Source: Phialocephala subalpina (taxonomy: Eukaryota > Ascomycota > Leotiomycetes > Helotiales > Mollisiaceae). From it: a stretch of DNA of 64,000 nt. A program made the translations under genes and the position numbers. The notes under the pieces were generated by a model that saw only the letters and a list, made by a program, of their open reading frames with translations, ran no database searches and was not told where the DNA came from. Below, one piece after another: positions 48,814-58,789 of the stretch. The stretch lies in assembly GCA_900073065.1 (NCBI GenBank), contig FJOG01000020.1, forward strand, positions 339,770 to 403,769, written 5' to 3'. How positions within the stretch are numbered: position 1 is the stretch's first letter; every line of letters begins with the position of its first letter.

Positions 48814-48994
48814 AATGCTAGGGATGAGTGCTGGGATGATTGGAATTCGATTCGTGTTCATATACCTTTTTCTGGAGAGTGCGATTGTTGATTTAATACT
48901 TTGGTGGTTAGGAGAAATTGCGGGATGTGCTTTAAAGTACACTCTACTCATTCATTTCTCGTTACCCCGTGTGATCTCATCCTGTCGTTGACTT

Positions 48995-49779
48995 TCATCC
49001 AAATTGTTCCCGCCAGCGGGTATTGACTCCTCCAGCTCCTCCCTTCGTCGTCTGATTCTCAATCGTCCGATCTTCGAAGCCTGTCTCGAGACTGCCCTCC
49101 CACAATTGCCAACCAATTTTGAGAAGTGTGCCAAGGATCTCAAGCATTCCCATTCCCACCTCCAGCATAATACAGCCCATATCAAATCTGTAAGTCTGTC
49201 CAAAGTCAGTACATCCCTGCTACCTTTCTCCTCCTTCCCTCCATCTATCTCCCCTTATCCCACCCCCTCCTAAACCCAAAAACCTAAAACCATCCGAATA
49301 GAATTGAACTCACAATAACAACCACACTAACGCAATCGTAACCCCACCACCACCATCAAACTCCACCACAGCCCAGATCCCCCTAAAGCTATTCCCATCT
49401 ATCGATCCCTTCATCAAAACTCCCAGTTCCTCAGCCGCCAGTAAATAATGAAGAGGTACAATCCATCTCCCAACCCTGACTTGATCTTCTGCTGTTGGGA
49501 AGAGGTTGAAACCTACTACTGAGACACCAACAATATCGAAGAGGACGGACAGTGTCGAACAGATGATTAGGATCCTGAGGATGCAGCTGCAGGGTTGTTA
49601 ATTAACTGGAAAGGAGTAAGGAGGGGCGGATAAACGTACTCGCGGCGAGGATCAGAGTGATCATCATGATAGCTCACGAAGATCGCAACTTGAAGCAATA
49701 ACGCGAAAGCGAAAACACCATGGGCTGGGACGCAGAGTCGAGAGATTGCGAGGGAGTGTTTATCGAGCGCAGTTACCAT
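48995..49779 (-). CDS. Small integral membrane protein of unknown function
   Basis: Three exons (49779-49640, 49574-49314, 49187-48995) join in frame to 197 residues. I do not recognise the family. Hydrophobic segments are visible at VFAFALLLQVAIFVSY, a second at LIICSTLSVLFDIVGVSVVG, a third around LHYLLAAEELGVL and a fourth at VTIALVWLLL, suggesting four membrane passes with a short polar tail. The consistent phase of both junctions and the acceptable donors (GTACGT, GTGAGT) support the model. The last exon could alternatively be read in another frame ending at 48952. No functional link with the neighbours is apparent. Confidence 0.6.
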
Positions 49780-50463
49780 GTTTCCGTATCATCTGTTCCC
49801 CTCTATACTTGAAAATATGTTCCGAACGCTGGAAGAGAAGAGGTAACGTTTCGAGAACAGAGGTATCGAGTCTATCGACCACGGCCACGAGCGAAATCAG
49901 AAGGAAGAAAGAACAAAATCTAAACAGACACCGCATTCTCAATCGCGCCCATAACACACCCATTAATAATATCCAGCAACCCAATATTGAACAACAAACC
50001 CCTCCCCTCCAAATCTAGACCGTGACCCGTCCTCGCTTCCCCCTATCTCCCGATCTGGGGTAACTCCGCACGGGGACACACTCCAAGATTGGCGAGCACC
50101 CGGCAGTGACCCCTGCCCTTCCTGCAGCTCAGCGGCACTGCAAGGACATTAAACACTTGTTCACCGTTTATGGCGCTACAACGTATTGTTCTTCCCTGAT
50201 TTCCCAAAGCCATCTCTCGTTCAATTCGCCAACTCGACAGAGGGGCACAAAGCGGCGTTTGATCAAAGCGCGCGGCACTTGGGGCACGACATTGTCCCAG
50301 TGTTTGAAGGACATTGACTTACCTAGGTAGAGAGCGAAGAAACTATCGTACACGCAACGCAAATGCACACAGGAACCAGCACAAAAAGCAAGAGCCACGC
50401 AGACCATCCATCGATGCCAGACACACCAGACGCGCTAGATACGCCAAAGTCCCAGGAACTCTC
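49780..50463. other. Intergenic region
   Basis: Holds the promoter of the membrane protein (minus strand) and the 3' flank of the acyl-CoA synthetase gene. No further gene seen. Confidence 0.4.
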
Positions 50464-53338
50464 CTACAATCTCGAGCTAACAATATACGCCTGCGAACTT
50501 TCCTGGTATGCGGCCTGAATCTTAGCAGCATAAAGGGGGTAAATCTTTCTCCGCTGTAGCTTTTGGGCCGGAGTAAGTAAGTCCTGAATGTTTTGTCAGC
50601 GCGATTCTCAAATGTCCCTGCATTTTACGTACATTCTCAGTTGTCCATTCACGACTTGAAAGAATGACCTCCTTCGGCTTCTCAAATGCAGCCAGCTTTG
50701 CCTTCTTTCCCTCAGAAAGCAGCTGATCCAGAACGAATCTCTTGACGATTGGATCTTCCAGCAAGTCGTTGTAAGCCATGCTTTTGAGGAGGGCGTTCAA
50801 TGTCTCATCGAGGTAGGTATCGGCGAACTTCATGATTACCGCCTGTCGCGGGACTACGATGGCGACGATACTGCTTTCTTCTCCTGTAGCGTAAACGCAC
50901 ACGTTGGAGACGGCACTCGATCCTCGATAGATTGACTCGAGCTGTGGTTTGGTCAATCGAAAGGTCCTAATCTCGACTGGCCATAGACTCACCTTCTCAA
51001 GCGCAACATATTCCCCGTTCTTGACTTTGACAAGGTTCTTCTTTCGATCCAGAATCATCAAATGTCCATTATCAGCCCAAGCTCCGATGTCGCCAGTCTT
51101 GAACCATCCACCGGGTGCCATAGCTTTTTCTGTCTCTTCGTCGTTCTCGTAGTAGCCGCTCATGACGGGATCTCCTGCACCCCAGATTCAGCGTGATCTC
51201 CCGTGTGAGTGGGACATGCATGCACATAGAGAAGGTTAATCGAACGTACCTCGGATCCAGATCTCCCCCCTGCCATCCTTGGCAAAGAAATTGCCTTCGG
51301 CAAAATCGACCAACTTGACTTCGATGCTCGCGGGGACATCACCTAGAGTGTTGTCTGTCCATTCTAGAGGATCTTGGAGAGCTCCCATACTATGACTGTT
51401 AGCTGAGATCTGGGCCGGAATTCACCTCTTCCAATCTCCCAGCATTATCCGGACTTTCTCGGTCCACATTCTCTGAACAAGGACGATCGAACGCAGCGAA
51501 GCGGCCTGACCTGACCTCCTCGATTGTCCCTGACAAGCTGGGAGATGGAAAATGCTGCTTGGGTTCGCACTTACGCAGTTGTTTCGGTCAAGCCGTACCC
51601 AATAATCAGAGGCGCAACAGTGTACGAAATAAAGCGGCGACCCTCCTTCCCAAGTAGGCCAGCTCCATTGAAACAGGCACGTAATCTGCCGCCGAACTGG
51701 TCCTTCACCGCTTTGAAGACAATCCTATCCAGGAATCCACCGCCGGGATAGTTTTTTTCGCACAGCCAGATCTTGAGCCTTAAAGCGTAGGGGAAAATCT
51801 TCCTAGTGATCCAATTATTCTTGGCGACCTAGAATGTCGGAGTCAGCATACTTCTTTCAGACATTTGAAAAAAGTCCCAGGATTAGTGGGACATTCTCGC
51901 GAAATGACTGTCTATCTTGATGTCCCACAGACAACGCAGAAGATGACATTATCTTCAAAAGGTGAGACTCACCTGATCCTCAATACCCTTTCGGACAAGA
52001 TCCCAGACTGTTGGAACACCAACCATGATCGTAGGCCTGAACTCTTTGATATCTCCTTTGCAATTCTTCATCGAAGTATCCAGTAGAGTTCTTGGGTTTC
52101 CGTAGCCCATTTTCATTCCCCAGTAGAGGCATGTGTTCTCAAACGCATATTCGAAGCTGTGCGCCAATGGGAGATATGAGAGAACGGAGTCGGCTGATCC
52201 AACGTAGTCTTTGAAGATGGAATCGAGTCCTGCAATGGCTGCAACAACATTCCGATGGGTCAGAGGTACCTAGTCCGAAGAGTTAGCTGAATGTCCCATA
52301 AGCGATGGGGCATTGATTTCGACACTCCGGAGTGGGAGACTCACCCCTTTGGGTGTCCCGGTCGTACCAGACGTGTACATGATACAGCAAAGGTCGTCGG
52401 GCTTTGGAGGTACAGGACCTATTGGCTCGAACTGGGCGAGTCCAAGAAACTCCGCGAAACTCAAAACAGACAAACTTGGAAACAATTTCTGAATGCTGTC
52501 GACGTCCTCTTGCTTAACTTCATGTTCGTCGTTATAGATAACGAGCTTAAGATCTGGTGCACTAGCCAATGCTTGCTCCAACTTGGGAAGGAGATCCGCA
52601 TCCACAAAGATTGCCTTCGCTTTCGTCTGAACGAGAGATTGTTCTAATCCCACAATACCTGTCACGAGGTCAGTATATCTCTTCAAAAGCGGATCCTGAT
52701 GTCCCAGGAGGTGTGGGACATCATGAAACAGCTCTTGTATTCAGAGGACTTACCTAAAGTAGCGTACGAGGTAACAATTGGCAACGACTGTGTTGCAGCA
52801 CCATGCGATACCGCCAGCCAACGCATGCTTCAATGTCCCGTCAGCTCTGGATCTTTCATCATCGATACGAACTCTCTTACCCTGTAGCAGCAAAGATATG
52901 CACCCTCTCTCCAGGCTCCAACCCGGCCTTCCTAAACGCTTGTCCAATTTCCACCGCACGCTGGAAGTAGTCTTTGTAGCTCAAATACTTATACCCAGTC
53001 ATCTCATAGAACCTCCACTTCTTCTCGACAGTCTGTTCAACGCCATTGACCCTCTTCTTCTCGGACCTTATCTCCTCATGCGTTTCGATCAGCTGTCTCC
53101 ATCCCATGGCATCCGCATCTCCGTACGCGTCCCGAGCGTAGATCAGAACGTCGTAGAGAGTGTGAATGTCCGGACGGGGACGGGACAATAGAGATTCGAC
53201 ATATTTGGCATTTCGGCGGGGTACAGTCTCACCTTCGACTTTTTCGATGCCGGGTACTTCGGTGCTGAAGGGACCCTTGTGGAACATGCCGGGTTGTATG
53301 ATGGCAGTCTTCAACTGAGTGCCGGATGGGGGCGCCAT
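50464..53338 (-). CDS. Long-chain acyl-CoA synthetase with peroxisomal targeting signal SRL
   Basis: Nine exons (53338-52881, 52827-52754, 52658-52345, 52269-51973, 51828-51575, 51389-51250, 51174-50993, 50941-50633, 50583-50464) join in phase to 715 residues. Motifs are the AMP-binding P-loop YTSGTTGTPKG (about 272), the long-chain LPLAHSFEYAFEN segment, GYGLTET (about 458) and GWFKTGDIG with DRKKNLVK, then GEYVALEKLE across intron 7. The last residues are SSRL and then stop, so the protein ends in a type 1 peroxisomal signal. It activates long-chain fatty acids with ATP and CoA, here presumably for peroxisomal beta-oxidation. Another in-frame ATG at 53467 would add 43 residues; both contexts are good. 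Intron 7 (51 nt) has no stop and its retention would insert 17 residues. Six of the eight introns share a GGGACAT motif. Confidence 0.94.
51886..51928. repeat. Second intronic inverted repeat with the same heptamer
   Basis: GTGGGACAT (51886-51894) and ATGTCCCAC (51920-51928) pair perfectly around 25 nt, inside intron 4 (51829-51972) of the acyl-CoA synthetase gene. Confidence 0.85.
52697..52723. repeat. Perfect 10-bp intronic hairpin in the acyl-CoA synthetase gene
   Basis: TGATGTCCCA at 52697-52706 and TGGGACATCA at 52714-52723 pair perfectly around a 7-nt loop, inside intron 2 (52659-52753). Confidence 0.9.
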
Positions 53339-53785
53339 TGTCCCTTGTATGCCGGGAGATTTAGACAAGGGTACTGATGTTGAATTGGAAGGGTGGCTAA
53401 CGGATGCAGTCGAGTAGTATATGTGCTTTTTGTTATGACTTGCAGGAAGCTCGGATGAAGAAACCATCGTGGTGGGCAGATGCGGAAGATGTTGGCAGTG
53501 AAGCGAAAGTGGTCTGATTGGAAGGTGCGTTCGACCCCTGTGCTATCACGTGAGTCGTAAAGAGTTGTGCTTAATCTTTTGAGTAGCCGCAATACCTAAG
53601 CATAGAAGCTCTTTTGGATCTTCATCCAAGAAATGTTGCTTTTATGGAGATGAAAGTTCGAAATCCGTTGGGACAATGACAACCCGCTGCCTGACTGTCT
53701 CACTGCATCCGTGGTCACGGGCCTCGGCAGCGGAAAAGGGGAGGCGGAAACCCTACACAGACATTCAGCCTCAACAACACCTCGG

Positions 53786-54913
53786 TCAAGCTTCCGTCGA
53801 GTAAGCCGGAAATCCCAGGTCTTGCCCAGAGTCCAACACCATCCAAGCCCAAGCCCTCCCTGGCTCACCGAAAAGCAAGCCATATCGATCATCATTCGCC
53901 TCGACCACCGACCCGTCCTTGATACCTTCCTGAACTCTCTCCCGCGTAGCGAAGCTCATGAGATGTTCTCGTTGGTCCCCCTCAAGAGCAAGCATATTCC
54001 CCGAGATCCCATGACACAGACACGGCTCTTTGATCAAAACACCCTTCTCCCAGACATTCTTCCTCCCCTTCTCAATCGCCGAATCTAACCTATCCTTCAG
54101 TCCCGGAAAACAATGCCTCATTCTGACCAGCCCAATAACCACACCAGGACTCCCATGACACCACTGCACATAGCCTCCTTTATCACTCTTCTCCATCTTA
54201 ATGTACCAATTCCCATCCTCCTGCTGCTGATCCAACACCTCTTCTAATGCTCCCTCCAACTCCCCGGCAAAAGACCGGTCAGAAAGAACAACCTGCAACA
54301 CAGTCCCCACAACTCCATGCGCTGAACCAAGGAATTCGGAGCCATCATACCAAGTACAAGGCCGGTGAGTGATGATATGTCGAATCAGCATCTTCATAAC
54401 TTCATCCACCGTCCCTTTTGCTTCCGGGACCCAAAATCTCACTACCCGCAACAAAGCCAAGGTCCCTGCTCTTCCATCAAATAGTTCATTCTCCCCTTCT
54501 CCAATACTTTCATGTAGCTTATTGACACCATCAAGCATCTCTTGCACCATATTGATGTCCTTCGTGAGCGCAGCTTTTACACTCCGCCAAGCAAGATACC
54601 CGTTCTTAATACCCATCCTCTTCCCTTCATCAATGGCAATCTCGTCAGAACCACAATCCAGATATGCCTCACACCATTCTTTTCCATTCTTGCCTTCGAT
54701 AATGAGATCCGGATGTGTTTTCGTAAGGTGAAGGAAAAGATAAGCAATCGATGTGGGGCCACTGTAGAGGCCTAGAAACTTGCCGCTCCATGGTTTTTGT
54801 GGTGGCGCGCCATTGACGATCGCTGTCAAACAGTGAATTAACTCTGCTCGAGGGTCTTGAACTTTAGAGAGTGTGGAGGAGTTATTTGGGAAATAGCGTG
54901 ATTTGGTGGACAT
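53786..54913 (-). CDS. LanC-like protein (lanthionine synthetase C-like, LANCL)
   Basis: Intronless, 375 residues. The seven-part LanC fold is marked by repeats ending in the GxxG motif: FLGLYSGPTS, GRAGTLAL, GSAHGVVG (His199), WCHGSPGVV (Cys252), CHGISGN (Cys300-His301) and a final LLFGEPGRAW. Cys252, Cys300 and His301 are the zinc ligands of the family. Eukaryotic LANCL proteins bind glutathione and are reported to add it to dehydroamino acids in damaged proteins. No lanthipeptide precursor is seen nearby, so a bacterial-type biosynthetic role is not indicated. All zinc ligands are intact and the length fits. It lies between, and in the same orientation as, the acyl-CoA synthetase and TRM4 genes. 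Confidence 0.93.
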   Translation of the reverse strand: MSTKSRYFPNNSSTLSKVQDPRAELIHCLTAIVNGAPPQKPWSGKFLGLYSGPTSIAYLFLHLTKTHPDLIIEGKNGKEWCEAYLDCGSDEIAIDEGKRMGIKNGYLAWRSVKAALTKDINMVQEMLDGVNKLHESIGEGENELFDGRAGTLALLRVVRFWVPEAKGTVDEVMKMLIRHIITHRPCTWYDGSEFLGSAHGVVGTVLQVVLSDRSFAGELEGALEEVLDQQQEDGNWYIKMEKSDKGGYVQWCHGSPGVVIGLVRMRHCFPGLKDRLDSAIEKGRKNVWEKGVLIKEPCLCHGISGNMLALEGDQREHLMSFATRERVQEGIKDGSVVEANDDRYGLLFGEPGRAWAWMVLDSGQDLGFPAYSTEA

Positions 54914-55150
54914 CTTGCTGATGGTGGAGATTGAAGCTGAGGGGGGGAGCCGGTGGGGTTGAGGGAATTGCCGATAAGTTTAGGGGAGCTCGGTAGCCCC
55001 ACGATGCAGATCTGTGCTGACAGCAGTGCTACCACACGAAGATCCACTAGAGATCCTTCGATGTATTTAAGGTGCTGTCGTTGGCTACTTCGTTCGGTGG
55101 CAAGTCGCGACGTGAGACAAAAGTATTTCTCTGAAACAGTACTGGATGGA

Positions 55151-55442
55151 CCACTAGGTCGGAAGTGCATGGGTGGCAAGAATTCACAATCGCCCCTATT
55201 CACATGGTACTTACAAAATCAGGCAGAAGTAGGCTCCCCCATTGTGCAAAGCTAATCTAGAGCTGCCTACCTGCCCTTGAATACAATGAACCTGTTGAAC
55301 CACTTGGTCGGGGTGCCATGGATGGCAAGATCGAATTCACAATCATCCACTTCGCGTGGGACATTCAAACCAGGCAGTAGCTTCTCTATTTTGGAAAGCT
55401 AATCCAAGTACTTTTATACAGAACTTCCTACCTGCCCTTCAA
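55151..55442. repeat. Diverged tandem duplication at the 3' end of TRM4/NSUN2
   Basis: Two copies, about 55151-55281 and 55300-55442, share in the same order ACTTGGTCG/ACTAGGTCG, TGGCAAG, GAATTCACAATC, AGGCAG, AAAGCTAATC and CCTACCTGCCCTT, with indels between. The right copy includes the last codons and stop of the methyltransferase. Confidence 0.8.
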
Positions 55443-58419
55443 CGCCACCAGTGCCGTTCAATTGCTGCTCTGGACCACCGGTATCATCGCCCTTGTTGAT
55501 TTTGTTGGCCTTGACATCGGTGTGATCTTTGCCCTCCTTAGATTCGGCGACAATGCTGGAATATGGGCCTGGTTTGATTGTTCCGTCTGTCGGCCGGTCA
55601 TTGACAGGAGCTGCAGATTCGATGGCTATCGAAGTGTCGACCTTCACTTTACCGTTCTCCACTTTAAAGCCTAGTGCGACGTCTGGCATGTCCTCTTCTG
55701 CGTCCTTGGGTAGTGCCTCATCGTCATCGTCCATAGCGACTGGCTTCTCATCTTCCTCGTCCTTGACTTCTGCTGCCTTTTTCGTTTGTCCGGTCTGATT
55801 ATTGATCAGAGGCGTGGTATCATTGAAGATTCGCAGCAACATCGCTGTCCGATCCTCTTTGGCAAGCATAAGATTCAGAGAGTGTAAGCTTCGCCATAAA
55901 GGCAAAACCATTCGCTCCTCAAATCCATCGGAATCATCACTGGGCTCAATTCTGAGCACACAGCAACCCATGCCGATGTCTCTAACACGCTCTCCTATCT
56001 CATCCAGATTTCTCCAACCTTCATCAGCCAGCTTAGGGAACATCTCAATGAGCAGCTTTCGTAAGGTCTCTTTCTTGTAGAGTCTTACTATCCGCTCTTC
56101 GCCGACATATCCTTCCAAGATAGGCATGCCTTCTGACTGTATTCGCCATTTGCAAACACCTTCTTTCTGGACATCTTGTCTCATGAACATTTTCACACCT
56201 CCATGAATAAATTTCAGACCTTTGCCCTCGTTCTCAGTCAAGATGTCGCGGATGAGAGTAGAGGTGTAGTAGATAGTTTTCGCGGGCTCACCCATGGCAT
56301 TTCGCACCATGAACCGATCCATTGGAAATCTTGGAGACAACTTGTAGAAGTCTTCGACAACTTGGACTTCCGGATGATCCCCTGGTATGTACTTAAATGG
56401 CTCCTCAAATTGTTGGCCAGCTCGATTTCTGTTTTGTGGTCGCGAATCGGATCGCATGTCACCAGGCCTGGTTGTCAGTCCAAGTTGGGCTCCAGGCGGC
56501 GGGGGGAAGTGAACTTCTCGGCTCTCCTCTCCGGCTGCTGCTGGTACATCAACATCGTCCTTCGTCTTCAATTTCTTGGTTTGCATGACAGCATCAATCT
56601 CTGGATCTTCCAAATCGTCGATCGAACGCTTTTTGGTGATGACTGTTGCGTCTGGGGTTGGGTTCTCCTGGTTTTGACGAGCAACGGGAGCGACTTCGTC
56701 AGGGTTTAAACTACGTGGCTCTGCGAGAGCGTTGGCCACATGAATCGTGGGGACAACGCTGCCTCCATCCTTAGGCGCCGGTTGGGACATGATCTCGTCG
56801 ACAATAGAGGTGATTGGTGCGGAGGTCTTGGGGTTGGAGTTCTTCGATTCGGATTCGGGCTTCGCTTTGAATTCGGACATCTTCTCGAGGATGGCGATGA
56901 AGAAACCGCCAGTATCTTGAAGATGTGCATAAACTCTCATGCAATTCTCAAATGGAATTTTGGACCCCGGCGAGTCCTCGGGTGGGCTGAACATTCCTGG
57001 AGCAAGTCTCTCTGTGTGTGGGGTAACACCATGCTCCTCTTGGTATTTTTCCACATCTTTGTAGGAAAACCACATGATGCCGCCCTTATCCATCACACTC
57101 CAGCTCTTGAGGCCCGGTCGTCTTTTCAAAAGAGGAAGTTTGTCGTCACTTGGTAATAAGTGGACCTTCTCGATACCACCACACCGCTCAATGGCGGAGG
57201 CAATGACAGCTTCATTCTCAACTGGGTTCATACTGCAAGTGGAGTATACAACCCGTCCACCTACCTTCAACATTTGCAGCGCTCGAACTAGGATCCGGAC
57301 CTGAGTGACGTATAGGCCGAGAGCATTTCCAGGGTTCCAGTCCTGCCATAAATTGACATTCTTTCTCGTGGTTCCGTCTCCTGAGCATGGTACATCTGCC
57401 AATATGCGGTCGAACTTGAGGTATCGATTCGCGGCTGGGTTTTGTGGCGTAGCCGGAAGTTTGATGGAGGGATACATTGTAGCATCGTGATTGGTGACAA
57501 TCAAATTGGGGGAGGAGAGCCGCTTCAGTTGATGGATTAACATGTGGCTGCGCTTGTAGTCGGAGTCGTTTGCGATTAAAAGTCCCGTGGCTCTTCCATT
57601 GTCTGTCCAGTCGTCGCCCATGTCTGATTCCTCCATCTTGACGCCTAATCCAGGGCTCATCGCTCGTCCATCCTCCTCTGCGTGATCCTGAAGAGACTTT
57701 CGCATCCTGGCCTCTTCTCCGCGGTGCACCATCTCTAGCAGTTGCGCAGCCTTACTTCCAGGAGCAGCGCACATATCCAACACGGTCATGCCAGGTTGGA
57801 GATCCATAACAAGCGGAGGTATCATACTGACAACTTCTTGTCTGCTGATGTTTCCAACACTAGTCTCCGAGACGAGGTACTTCTGAAAAGCCGCGAAAGG
57901 AGGGAATCGACGTACGACGTTCTTTGGCGTAGTCATCCACCAAGCAAGGTCGTCAGGGTACCATGGCACAACTTGCGGTGGCTCGACAGGTGTGTCATCG
58001 TAGTGGGAAATCTTCGAAATCTCGGGAATATAGCGACTGATTAGGAGCTTCTGTACTGCGAGAGCATGACTGAGTTTTGGTCAGCCAAATGTCCCAGAAG
58101 CTTGAGGAATTTACAATAGAGAGACATACCCTTTAGAACCCGCGAAACGGAAACTATTGGGCAATTCACGCTTCAATGCGTCCCAGAATTCCTCCTTCTC
58201 CTCGGGGGAGAGTCGCAGAACGCTATTGTAATACTTCTCGAGTTTTTCGTTCTGCTTGGGGACCTTTTCGAAGCTCACTCGATTGTCCTCCCCACCTCGA
58301 CGACCTCCCCCGCCACGACCTCTTCCTCCGCGACCACCACCACGGCCACCCTGTGAATTGTTACAATGAGAATTAGGACAAGGTGTTGGGGCACTTACTC
58401 GTTTATTTCCTCGGCCCAT
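55414..58419 (-). CDS. TRM4: tRNA (cytosine-5) methyltransferase TRM4 / NSUN2
   Basis: Three exons (58419-58399, 58350-58130, 58069-55414) give 965 residues. The first two encode MGRGNKR followed by an RGG-rich tract (GGRGGGRGGRGRGGGG), a likely RNA-binding tail. The RsmB/NSUN catalytic core has the SAM motif MCAAPGSKAAQ (about 180), the catalytic pair DVPCSGDGT (about 305) and YSTCSMNPVENEAV (about 360). The C-terminal part has an acidic, disordered end (DEEDEKPVAMDDDDEALP). The enzyme methylates cytosine-5 of several tRNA positions in the nucleus. It is somewhat longer than yeast Trm4 (684), as usual in filamentous fungi. The stop falls inside a tandem duplication. Confidence 0.95.
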
Positions 58420-58789
58420 TGCTCAGTTGATCTGTGTGGCCGTGGGAAACTTTGTGGAAGATTGCTATCTTCCTATCGATTGTCTCAAAATCGCACAAAA
58501 ATTGAGCTTGAAGCTCAAGAAATCGACCAGGGAATAAGGCGCTAACCTTAACGCTCGGCACTAGAAAGGACTAGTTTGCCTCCACGTGATCTGCCTTCAA
58601 CGTCAAATTGCCGCTGGGGGCTGTTTCTGTTTCTCAGAGGTAGAGAAAAATCATTTATCTCTCGGTTTTACAACTTCCTATCTACACACAAGTCCGTACT
58701 CGCAGGGATATTACTAACAAAGCTCCCAGCTTCCATATTTGTGCCACCTTAATCGTTTGAGACGGAGCCCCGCCTAACATTTGCAGCTA
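58420..58789. other. Upstream region of TRM4 to the transposon boundary
   Basis: No gene. The Tc1-type element is inserted 370 bp upstream of the TRM4 start codon. Confidence 0.45.
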
